NCBI GenBank assembly: GCA_964345765.1
Contig: CAYFSJ010000004.1
Span: 1-56,539 of the forward strand
Reading direction: 5' to 3'
DNA: 56,539 nt
Origin: DUUI01 sp964345765
Lineage (GTDB): Bacteria; Bacillota_I; Bacilli_A; Erysipelotrichales; Erysipelotrichaceae
The position numbers and the translations under genes were made by a program. This document shows, in pieces, positions 33,501 to 40,642 of the stretch (position 1 is its first letter; each line of letters begins with the position of its first letter). The notes beneath the pieces are model-generated. The model searched no databases. It had not been told where the DNA came from and saw only the letters and a program-made list of their open reading frames with translations.

Positions 33501-34304
33501 TAAACGATTATTACGAGTAATAACACGACGATATAGATCGTTTAGGTCACTCGCCGCAAAACGTCCACCATCCAACTGTAACATTGGACGTAAATCAGGT
33601 GGAATAACTGGAACTGCTTGGAGCACCATCCATTCAGGTTGGTTATCCGATTGGATAAATGAAACAACCGTTTCATAACGACGTAATAATTTTTTACGCT
33701 TATCTCCAGAAGTTCCAACTAACTCTTCAGTTAGTTGTTCATATTCTTTTTGTAAGTCAATTTGTTTTAATAAAATGCTGACAGCTTCCGCTCCAGTATG
33801 AGCTTCAAAAGCGCCATAGCCTTTTAATTCAACTTGTTTACGATATTCATTTTCAGAAAGAATTTGTTTGTATTCTAAATCTGTGTCTTTTGGATCAGTC
33901 ACAATCCAAGAAACGAAATAAACAATCGATTCAAGTTGTTTTGGTGGAATATTAAGAAGAATTGACATACGTGATGGAATCCCTCTTAAGTACCAGATAT
34001 GAGCGACTGGAGCCGCCAATTCAATGTGACCCATACGTTCACGACGAACTGATGACTTCGTTACTTCAACCCCACAGCGGTCACAAATAATTCCTTTATA
34101 ACGAACTTTTTTGTATTTACCGCAGGCACATTCCCAGTCCTTACTTGGACCAAAGATACGCTCACAGAATAAACCATCTTTTTCTGGTTTTTGTGAACGA
34201 TAGTTAATCGTTTCAGGTTTCTTTACTTCACCATATGACCATGAACGAATACGATCTGGTGATGCTAAACCTATTTTAATAGCGGAGAAATCATTTGAAT
34301 TCAT
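30504..34304 (-). CDS. rpoC: RNA polymerase subunit beta'
   Basis: Catalytic subunit of RNA polymerase. 1266 residues. The N-terminal zinc finger is C-A-C-G-K-Y and C-D-R-C-G. The Mg-binding N-A-D-F-D-G-D-Q-M is complete, the trigger loop region has M-R-T-F-H-T-G-G-V-A, and the second zinc site has C-E-S-K-Y-G-V-C-K-K-C. About 65 residues longer than the Bacillus protein. It starts 12 bases after rpoB and ends before a terminator. Confidence 0.98.
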   Translation of the reverse strand: MNSNDFSAIKIGLASPDRIRSWSYGEVKKPETINYRSQKPEKDGLFCERIFGPSKDWECACGKYKKVRYKGIICDRCGVEVTKSSVRRERMGHIELAAPVAHIWYLRGIPSRMSILLNIPPKQLESIVYFVSWIVTDPKDTDLEYKQILSENEYRKQVELKGYGAFEAHTGAEAVSILLKQIDLQKEYEQLTEELVGTSGDKRKKLLRRYETVVSFIQSDNQPEWMVLQAVPVIPPDLRPMLQLDGGRFAASDLNDLYRRVITRNNRLRKLLDLGTPSIIVQNEKRMLQEAVDALIDNGRRSKPVTGAGGRALKSLSHSLKGKQGRFRQNLLGKRVDFSGRSVIAVGPNLKMDECGLPKEMAIQLFKPFVVNELKVQGIVSNGKQAEKLIENSDPRVWDVLEEVIENHPVLLNRAPTLHRLGIQAFKPVLVDGRAIRLHPLVTPAFNADFDGDQMAVHVPLSEEAQAEAEILMLGSNNILGPKDGKPIVTPSQDMVLGNYYLNMEETKEEFYAKADRLLEEGQSQEQCDLWRGYGDAEGTVFSNVSQAILAYENKHIHLHTRIMLRASSIKNAMMPQEHLDKYFMTTPGKLIFNDALPEDFPYINEITRPAFNGLPDRYFMEPGNDPREFVANLELSRDFTKKDLGVLIKEIFERFDEDKNRQTSIVLDKIKDIGFKYSTIAGTTVSLHDIVVAPNKEKYVEYGKDQAVELKTMLNRGLLTAQEWETKLTQLWDSIKSDIGRELMDNMSRKNPINMMAKSGARGNVSNFTQLAGIRGLMGKPTQSKSRTEYVPSIIEVPIYSNFREGLNVSEFFLSTHGVRKGLTDTALKTAESGYLTRRLVDVAQDVVIEEEDCFTEMGYKVMAIKDNKSGQVIESLFDRIVGRYSQSDIVDPNTKEVLVEADEFMDEQIANKIVNAGIEEVVIRSAFTCESKYGVCKKCYGRNMATGKVVEVGEAVGIMAAQSIGEPGTQLTMRTFHTGGVAGSGSDDITQGLPRVEELFEARSNLKHKAVIAKIDGQISAFEPNEKDVMCAYITNKIETIEHPFPANTGLRQFLNVGSTVKAGDKLTEGPVDPKELLEDTNDVQKVQSYILKEVKKVYDSQGIEISDKHIEVMIRQMLRRVVVVDPGDTKLSAGMHISLPRINEINEEMLMEGKDPAQYRAVLLGISKASVETDSFLSAASFQETTKVLTEASIRGKVDNLLGLKENVIVGKMIPAGTGSKVERESTNAIHARAQELKLEKEERNHQEETYNSLPEEMLRVAE

Positions 34305-34316
34305 ACGTTATCCTCC

Positions 34317-37300
34317 TTACTCATCTTGATAATCATCGATACCGATAACGGCAGCCTCGATGATGTCGAAATCACTCGTTTTATTCTTGTCTGTGAATGA
34401 ATCATCTTCTTCATCATCTAATGAGAAAACCATTTCAGCACGAGATTCGAGTTCTTGTTGGTGTGTCTTTTGTCTATCCTGAGCATCAAACTGTTTAAGG
34501 TCTAATGATGTTCCATCCTCAGTAATAAAGTTAATGTCTAAAGCTAATGATTGAAGCTCATGGACTAATACTCTAAACGATTCTGGAATACCAGGAACTG
34601 GAATATCTTTACCATTTTGAATGGCCGCATAAGTCTTAGTACGTCCATTAATATCATCTGATTTAATCGTAATAATTTCTTGTAAGGTATAAGCAGCTCC
34701 ATAAGCATAGAGTGCCCAAACTTCCATTTCCCCGAAACGTTGTCCACCATTTTGAGCTTTACCTCCAAGTGGTTGTTGGGTAACTAAGGAATAAGGTCCT
34801 GTTGCGCGAGCATGTAATTTATCATCGACCATGTGCGCCAATTTAATCATATACATGACCCCTACTGAAATACGCTCATCAAACTGTTCACCTGTACGAC
34901 CATCTCTTAAGATTGTTTTACCATCTGGTGTAACACCTGCTTCATTCATGATATCGGCCAATTCATCATTCTCAATTCCATCAAAGACTGGTGTCGCAAA
35001 CTTGACCCCAAGTTTTTTAGCAGCCATCCCTAAGTGAACTTCTAGAACTTGTCCAATATTCATACGACTTGGAACTCCCATTGGGTTTAACATAATGTCA
35101 ACTTGAGTTCCATCAGGTAAGAATGGCATATCCTCTACAGGTAAGATTTTAGAGATAACCCCTTTATTACCGTGACGTCCAGCCATCTTATCCCCTTCAG
35201 AGATTTTACGTTTTTGAACGATATAGACTTTAACAACTTCTAAGACTCCTGGTGATAAATCATACCCTTCAGAACGTTTGAAACGACGAACTGATTGAAC
35301 AATCCCAGATCCACCATGTGGAACTTTAAGTGAATTGTCTCTGACTTCTTGTGTTTTTTCACCAAAAATCGCAAATAATAATTTTTCTTCAGGCGGTAAT
35401 TCAGTATGACCTTTTGGTGTTACTTTACCAACTAAAATATCGCCTTCTTTAACTTCTGATCCAACACTGACAATACCATTGGCATCTAAGTGACGAGTAG
35501 ACACTTCAGAAACGTTTGGAATGTCACGTGTAATTTCTTCTTGACCAAGTTTAGTATCACGAACTTCAATATCATATTCTTCAATATGAATGGATGTATA
35601 GACATCGTCCATAACTAAACGCTCACTCATGATGATGGCATCCTCATAGTTGTAACCATCCCAACTCATGAAGGCAATGACTACGTTTTGACCTAAAGCC
35701 AATTCTCCATTTTGCATAGATGGTCCATCCGCAATGATTTCACCACGTTCAACTTGTTGTCCAACTTCCACTAGTGGTGTTTGGTTAATACAAGTTCCCG
35801 CATTGGAGCGTCTAAATTTATCTAATTCATAAACATCTTTGTCTGTATCTGTTTGAACTTCAATTCTTTGAGAGTCGACATAAGAGACAACCCCTTGAGA
35901 ATGAGAGACAACCGCTGTCCCTGAGTCTTTCGCGATACGATGTTCAATTCCAGTTCCAACATATGGTGAATCTGGTTTTAAGAGTGGTACTGATTGACGT
36001 TGCATATTCGCACCCATAAGTGCACGAGAAGCATCATCATTTTCTAAGAAAGGAATACATGCTGTTGCGACAGAGACAATTTGCATTGGGGACACGTCCA
36101 CCAATTCTACCTCTTCACGTTTCATAAGGATGTTATCACCTAAGTAACGTGCTACGACTTCTTCGTTAGCAATCTTGCCATCGTGAACTTCGTTGGCAGG
36201 AGCAATAACATAATCCATTTCTTCATCAGCAGAAAGATATACAACATCCTCAATGACTTTATCTCCCTCAACTAAACGATATGGTGTTTGAATAAATCCA
36301 TATTCATTTATTTTCCCATAAGAAGTTAAATTAGAAATCAGCCCAATGTTTGGTCCTTCTGGTGTTTCGATCGGACAAATACGGCCATAGTGAGAGTTGT
36401 GTACGTCACGCACTTCATAACCGGCACGATCTCTAGTTAGACCTCCAGGTCCTAAAGCAGAAATACGACGCTTATTGGTTAATTCAGCAAGTGGATTAAT
36501 TTGGTCCATAAACTGAGATAATTGAGAACTTGAGAAGAACTCTTTAATTGCTGCCGTTAATGGACGAATGTTGGTTAGAGATTTAGGCGTTAAAGCAGAG
36601 GTGTCAGAAATTGACATTCTGTCATTAACAACTCTTTCCATTCTTGATAAACCAATTCTAAATTGGTTTTGGATTAACTCACCAACAGTTCTAATACGAC
36701 GATTTCCTAACATATCGATATCGTCTTGTTGGCCAATGTTATCCATTAAATTTAAGTAATATGAGAAGAATGAATATAAATCACTCATCACAACTGTTTT
36801 CTTAGCAATATAAGGATCTGGTCCAATGACTTTAACACTATGATCTGATTCTTCTCTAGATACATAAATTTCTTGTACCGCAGAACCAATTAATTGAAGT
36901 GTTACTTTACCGCCATTTTTAACGAGCTTAACAATTTGATCTTCTTTACGATTGGTAAGAACATCAATTTGTCCATCGACTATATATCTTGAGATATAAA
37001 GCTCATCATTGTCATCATAAGCATCTTGGCCATCGACAAGTAGACGACCCAAACTAAATAAACGAGATCCAAAGTTTAGTACTGAACGAACATTCTTATC
37101 GTCTAGTTCTATTTCTTTAGCTGCTATTCCTGCCCATACATGAATGAATTCATGTTCTTTTTCAATATCTTCTAACTCTGCCATGGTTAAAACTAAGCCC
37201 GCTTCATAAAGACCGTTCTCAGTTTCAACATCTTGAGATAGGACACGTCCAACTAAAACATTCTTCCAAGTTAATGGCACTTGTTTTGAGTCAGGATGAG

Positions 37301-38480
37301 AGAACATATGAGCTAGTGGATATACTTTAATGTGAGATCCACTCTTTAAAGCCGAAAGCATTGAATCGCGCGCTTCACGATCAATGTAAGTTCCTTTTTT
37401 AATAATAACGTTGCCTTGTGCATCTAAAATGTCGTTTTCAACCACATTATTATAAGCACGGGAGGTGACGCCTAATTTCTTATGTAATTTATAGCGACCT
37501 GCTTTATTTAAATCATATCGGCGATAGTCTAAGAACTTAGCATTCATTAGATTAATCGCACCATCAAGTGTTGGGATTTCATCACTTCGTTGGTTTTCAT
37601 AGATTACTTTTAATGCTTCTTCTGTTGTTTCAACTTTATCCGCTTGTAAAGTATTTACAACTTCTTCGTAATTTCCAAAAATTGAAGAATAAAGTAAAAT
37701 ATAATGATTTAAGAAAGCCCGTTGATTATCTTCGTTATCTTGAAGATCAGCATTGACTTTGAGTCCTGCTGCTTCCATAAATTTAATAAAGGTGGTTGTA
37801 TCGAGTTCATCATCACCATTCATTTTATCTAATGATAGACCGAAAGCTTTGAAGAGAACTGTCGAAAGGATAGAGCGTTTACGGTCGACTTTCATGTTGA
37901 TAATTCGACCTAAAGCAGCTTTTTTAGCATCACTCATTAATTCTAACCAGGTTCCACGACTTGGAATTAATTCTGCGTTGAACACTTCTTTGTTCGATTT
38001 GTCATCAAAATCGACATCAAAGTATGCCCCTGGTGAACGAACAATTTGAGAGACGATGACTCTTTCTGAACCATTAATGATAAAAGTTCCAGTATCGGAC
38101 ATCAGTGGGAAATCGCCTAAAAAGACGTCTTCCTTCTTTCGAATTATCTCGCCTGTTGATTTATCCGTAATTAATAGTTCCATTTCAGCTCTTAAAGGAG
38201 CGGCATAAGTTGATTCGCGATACTTACTTTGAGCAGCGCTATATTTTGGTTCATCAAACTTATAACCTAAGAAATTAAGTCTGACTGTTTGTTGATGATT
38301 ACTGATTGGATAGATTTCATCGAAGACCTCTTGAAGTCCTTCTTTAAGTAGCCAATCAAATGCTTGTGTCTGGATTTCGATTAAATCGGGTAAATCCAAA
38401 GATCCAGAAATTTTCGAATAGTTTCGTCTACTTGAAGCCGTTGTAGCACGATCGATTTTGTAGGGTTGTTTTACTGACAT
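34317..38480 (-). CDS. rpoB: RNA polymerase subunit beta
   Basis: 1387 residues from the ATG at 38480 (AGAAAGGAC upstream). This is about 190 longer than Bacillus RpoB. An extra block of roughly 130 residues lies near 390-520, before V-T-L-Q. The rifampicin pocket reads S-S-S-Q-L-S-Q-F-M-D-Q-I-N-P-L-A-E-L and then T-N-K-R-R-I-S-A-L-G. Asn669 (AAT at 36474-36476) replaces the usual His (E. coli 526). Mollicutes such as Spiroplasma citri have Asn there and are naturally rifampicin-insensitive. Own promoter at 38551-38579. Confidence 0.98.
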   Translation of the reverse strand: MSVKQPYKIDRATTASSRRNYSKISGSLDLPDLIEIQTQAFDWLLKEGLQEVFDEIYPISNHQQTVRLNFLGYKFDEPKYSAAQSKYRESTYAAPLRAEMELLITDKSTGEIIRKKEDVFLGDFPLMSDTGTFIINGSERVIVSQIVRSPGAYFDVDFDDKSNKEVFNAELIPSRGTWLELMSDAKKAALGRIINMKVDRKRSILSTVLFKAFGLSLDKMNGDDELDTTTFIKFMEAAGLKVNADLQDNEDNQRAFLNHYILLYSSIFGNYEEVVNTLQADKVETTEEALKVIYENQRSDEIPTLDGAINLMNAKFLDYRRYDLNKAGRYKLHKKLGVTSRAYNNVVENDILDAQGNVIIKKGTYIDREARDSMLSALKSGSHIKVYPLAHMFSHPDSKQVPLTWKNVLVGRVLSQDVETENGLYEAGLVLTMAELEDIEKEHEFIHVWAGIAAKEIELDDKNVRSVLNFGSRLFSLGRLLVDGQDAYDDNDELYISRYIVDGQIDVLTNRKEDQIVKLVKNGGKVTLQLIGSAVQEIYVSREESDHSVKVIGPDPYIAKKTVVMSDLYSFFSYYLNLMDNIGQQDDIDMLGNRRIRTVGELIQNQFRIGLSRMERVVNDRMSISDTSALTPKSLTNIRPLTAAIKEFFSSSQLSQFMDQINPLAELTNKRRISALGPGGLTRDRAGYEVRDVHNSHYGRICPIETPEGPNIGLISNLTSYGKINEYGFIQTPYRLVEGDKVIEDVVYLSADEEMDYVIAPANEVHDGKIANEEVVARYLGDNILMKREEVELVDVSPMQIVSVATACIPFLENDDASRALMGANMQRQSVPLLKPDSPYVGTGIEHRIAKDSGTAVVSHSQGVVSYVDSQRIEVQTDTDKDVYELDKFRRSNAGTCINQTPLVEVGQQVERGEIIADGPSMQNGELALGQNVVIAFMSWDGYNYEDAIIMSERLVMDDVYTSIHIEEYDIEVRDTKLGQEEITRDIPNVSEVSTRHLDANGIVSVGSEVKEGDILVGKVTPKGHTELPPEEKLLFAIFGEKTQEVRDNSLKVPHGGSGIVQSVRRFKRSEGYDLSPGVLEVVKVYIVQKRKISEGDKMAGRHGNKGVISKILPVEDMPFLPDGTQVDIMLNPMGVPSRMNIGQVLEVHLGMAAKKLGVKFATPVFDGIENDELADIMNEAGVTPDGKTILRDGRTGEQFDERISVGVMYMIKLAHMVDDKLHARATGPYSLVTQQPLGGKAQNGGQRFGEMEVWALYAYGAAYTLQEIITIKSDDINGRTKTYAAIQNGKDIPVPGIPESFRVLVHELQSLALDINFITEDGTSLDLKQFDAQDRQKTHQQELESRAEMVFSLDDEEDDSFTDKNKTSDFDIIEAAVIGIDDYQDE

Positions 38481-38550
38481 AAAACCGTCCTTTCTGATGA
38501 CTGAGAGCATAAATTACCCATTGTAAATTTATACTATTATGCAATTTATT

Positions 38551-38579
38551 ATATTAACAAATGAGAGCTTGATTGTCAA
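38551..38579 (-). promoter_or_regulatory. rpoB promoter
   Basis: Consensus -35 TTGACA (38574-38579), 17-base spacer and -10 TAATAT (38551-38556). It overlaps the 3' end of the spacer after the rsmC stop and allows rpoBC expression apart from rplJL. Confidence 0.82.
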
Positions 38580-38581
38580 TG

Positions 38582-39169
38582 TTATTTACTGCTTACGACG
38601 ATAAAGAAACCTTTATCTTTATTTACTACTTCAACATTTTTGAAATAGTTTTGAAGTTCTTTTATGGCGGAAAGTGCTCCATGACTTTTACGGATCACTA
38701 TCCAAAATTGACCCCCATCCACTAAATGATTATATGATTCTTTAAACATGCGATAGATGTTTTTCTTTCCTGATCGAATGGGTGGATTAAGAATAATAAC
38801 ATCATATTGTCCTTGTCTAATTTTATCGTCATGATAAAAATCAACCTCAACATGATTCTTTCTAGCGTTTAGTTTAGCAAGCTCTACGGCACGTTGATTG
38901 ATATCAAATCCACTAATGTCAAGATGATCCATATGAACTTTGAGAAGAATTCCGATTGTGCCTATGCCACAACCATAATCCAAACATTTTCCAGCTAGAT
39001 TTTGTTTTACGAGAGTTTCTAATAAAATTCTAGTGCCGGTGTCTAGTCCATCTTTTGAAAAGACACCGGAATCACTAGTAAAGGTATAGCTAGCGCTTAA
39101 AAACCGGAAAGAAACTTCCTTCCGGTTTTGGGGACTCATTTGTTTTTTATCGAAATAGTGATTCCCCAT
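38582..39169 (-). CDS. RsmC/YbxB-type class I methyltransferase
   Basis: 195 residues, between rplL and rpoB exactly where Bacillus has ybxB. SAM motif I is D-Y-G-C-G-I-G-T-I-G; the amino-methyltransferase catalytic motif is N-P-P-I-R-S-G. The family is linked to N2-guanine methylation of rRNA (RsmC, G1207 in 16S), so that is the likely activity. The N-terminal N-H-Y-F and F-T-S-D-S-G-V-F-S-K match the family, supporting the ATG at 39169 despite a poor ribosome-binding site. A terminator-like hairpin lies inside its first codons. Confidence 0.88.
   Translation of the reverse strand: MGNHYFDKKQMSPQNRKEVSFRFLSASYTFTSDSGVFSKDGLDTGTRILLETLVKQNLAGKCLDYGCGIGTIGILLKVHMDHLDISGFDINQRAVELAKLNARKNHVEVDFYHDDKIRQGQYDVIILNPPIRSGKKNIYRMFKESYNHLVDGGQFWIVIRKSHGALSAIKELQNYFKNVEVVNKDKGFFIVVSSK
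39100..39129 (-). terminator. Terminator-like hairpin inside the rsmC-like coding region
   Basis: A 10-bp stem AAAACCGGAA/TTCCGGTTTT with a 10-base loop is followed by another T in the minus direction. It starts 41 bases into the coding region and may reduce readthrough from rplJL into the rsmC-rpoBC part. Function is inferred. Confidence 0.5.
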
Positions 39170-39183
39170 TAAGTGCTTGGGTA

Positions 39184-39558
39184 CTACTTAACTTCGACAA
39201 CAGCGCCAGCTTCTTGTAATTTAGCTTTGATTTCTTCAGCTTCTTCTGGCTTGATGTTTTCTTTGATTGGAGCAGGTGCAGCGTCAACTAATTTCTTAGC
39301 TTCCATCATACCTAATCCAGTAATTTCACGTACAACTTTGATGACACCAACTTTAGATCCACCAACTTCTTTAAGAGTTACTGTAACTTCACTTGGTCCT
39401 TCTTCTTCTTCAACTGCTGCAGGTCCTGCTACAACTGCTGTTGGAGCTGCTGCGGTTACGCCAAATTCTTCTTCTACTGCTTTAATTAAATCGTTTAGTT
39501 CTAAGATTGTCATCTCTTTTAGAGAATCGATTATTTCTTGAGCTGTTAATTTTGCCAT
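39184..39558 (-). CDS. rplL: 50S ribosomal protein L7/L12
   Basis: Stalk protein present in several copies, recruiting translation GTPases. 124 residues: N-terminal dimerisation helices, an Ala/Gly/Glu-rich hinge (T-A-A-A-P-T-A-V-V) and the C-terminal domain with K-V-G-V-I-K-V-V-R-E-I-T-G-L-G. One base from rplJ. Confidence 0.97.
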   Translation of the reverse strand: MAKLTAQEIIDSLKEMTILELNDLIKAVEEEFGVTAAAPTAVVAGPAAVEEEEGPSEVTVTLKEVGGSKVGVIKVVREITGLGMMEAKKLVDAAPAPIKENIKPEEAEEIKAKLQEAGAVVEVK

Positions 39559-39559
39559 T

Positions 39560-40408
39560 CTAATTTTCCTCCTCTGATTCTGCTACTTCTTCTAAAGTTT
39601 CATTTTCTTCTTGTGGTTTTTCATCAACAAGTTCTTCAACGTTTTCGTTTTCATCTTCAACTTGCGTGTCAAGCTCTTCCTCTAATTCAGCGACTTCCGT
39701 TGTTTCTTGAGTTGTTTCAACTTCTTGTGCTGATTCTTGAGTAGCTTCTTTTTCTTCAACTTCTTGTACAGTTTCTTCTGCATCTTCAACTTCAACTTCA
39801 CTTGTTGTTGTGTCTTCAGGTGCTTCTTCTACGACTTTTTCGCCTTCTTCAACTGCATCTTGTTGAGCGGTTTGTTCTGCTTCAGAAACTTCTTCTTGAG
39901 TTGTTTCTTCGCCAGCGTGGGTAGTGTCTAGTTCACTAATTTGTTTGACTGCCCATGCGAAATCTCTCAATGGAGATTGTAGAGCGCCAAGTAACATAGC
40001 CAACATACCATCTTTGTTTGGAAGTTCTGAAAGTTCTTTAATCTTGTCAGCAGTGACAACTTCACCTTCAACCATTCCTTGTTTAATGACTAAAGCCTTA
40101 TTTTTCTTAGCAAATTTGCTTAAGATACGACTTGGTGCCACAGCATCATCAGAGAATGCGATTGCGTTAGGGCCAGTTAATGATTCTAAAAGATCATTAA
40201 ATCCAGCATCTTCAACAGCGCGACGAGTCATTGTATTCTTATATACTTTGAAATCGACCCCTTCTTGATGGAGTTGAGCACGTAAATCAGTGATAGCCGC
40301 AACATTAAGTCCACGATATTCAACGACAACAGCAGATGCTGAGTTTGTGAATCGGTCTTTAATTTCGCTAACTAATTCGACTTTTTCATTTAAGATTTGT
40401 TCTCTCAC
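39560..40408 (-). CDS. rplJ: 50S ribosomal protein L10 with a long acidic C-terminal tail
   Basis: L10 anchors the L7/L12 stalk to 23S rRNA. The start is GTG at 40408, 9 bases after AAAAAGGAGG; upstream in-frame codons fall in the attenuator. Residues 1-164 are a normal L10, with V-V-V-E-Y-R-G-L, K-V-Y-K-N-T-M-T-R-R and the stalk helix L-R-D-F-A-W-A-V-K-Q-I. About 118 residues follow that are almost entirely Glu, Thr, Val, Gln and Asp with very few basic residues. Usual length is 165-175; here it is 282. Frame and stop are intact, so the tail is real. Confidence 0.95.
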   Translation of the reverse strand: MREQILNEKVELVSEIKDRFTNSASAVVVEYRGLNVAAITDLRAQLHQEGVDFKVYKNTMTRRAVEDAGFNDLLESLTGPNAIAFSDDAVAPSRILSKFAKKNKALVIKQGMVEGEVVTADKIKELSELPNKDGMLAMLLGALQSPLRDFAWAVKQISELDTTHAGEETTQEEVSEAEQTAQQDAVEEGEKVVEEAPEDTTTSEVEVEDAEETVQEVEEKEATQESAQEVETTQETTEVAELEEELDTQVEDENENVEELVDEKPQEENETLEEVAESEEEN

Positions 40409-40443
40409 TAATCGTTGCCTCCTTTTTCTTGTTTCAATATCCA

Positions 40444-40473
40444 AAATAAAAACTCGCTTTAAGACGGCGAGTT
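40444..40473 (-). terminator. Attenuator terminator in the rplJ leader
   Basis: Stem AACTCGC/GCGAGTT is followed by TTTATTTT in the minus direction, 36 bases upstream of the rplJ start. With the upstream L10-binding fold it forms the usual terminator/antiterminator pair. Confidence 0.75.
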
Positions 40474-40553
40474 AAAAGAATTAATAAAACGACTTCTTTT
40501 ACCTCGGTAACAAATTAAGCTTACGCAGTTACTGTCTTGGGTATTGATTAACA
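40474..40553 (-). promoter_or_regulatory. L10 leader (L10-L12 binding autoregulatory RNA)
   Basis: The transcript from about 40553 contains AAGACAGTAACTGCG and later TTACCGAGGT, resembling the L10_leader family of Firmicutes. There, bound L10 favours formation of the downstream terminator. Identity is from the pattern and position; a covariance search was not possible. Confidence 0.7.
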
Positions 40554-40559
40554 TGGCTA

Positions 40560-40588
40560 AGTATAACCAAACTCAGTTTGACTGTCAA
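40560..40588 (-). promoter_or_regulatory. rplJL promoter
   Basis: -35 TTGACA (40583-40588), 17-base spacer and -10 TATACT (40560-40565) on the minus strand. Its -35 is five bases from the -35 of the divergent promoter at 40594. Confidence 0.85.
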
Positions 40589-40593
40589 GAGAA

Positions 40594-40621
40594 TTGACAA
40601 AGAAACTATCGGTTCTATAAT
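40594..40621 (+). promoter_or_regulatory. Promoter of the beta-lactamase-like gene
   Basis: -35 TTGACA (40594-40599), 16-base spacer and -10 TATAAT (40616-40621): near-perfect consensus, back to back with the rplJ promoter. It predicts strong constitutive expression. Confidence 0.82.
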
Positions 40622-40642
40622 TAAATCGAAAGGACTATGCCT

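Noticed and set aside
30613..38049. Several plus-strand open frames opposite rpoC and rpoB
   Set aside because: All are antisense shadows of conserved coding sequence with no start signals.
39737..40268. Plus-strand Phe/Cys- and Ser-rich frames opposite rplJ
   Set aside because: They are the complement of the GAA/ACA-rich acidic tail and the L10 core; no promoter or ribosome-binding site.
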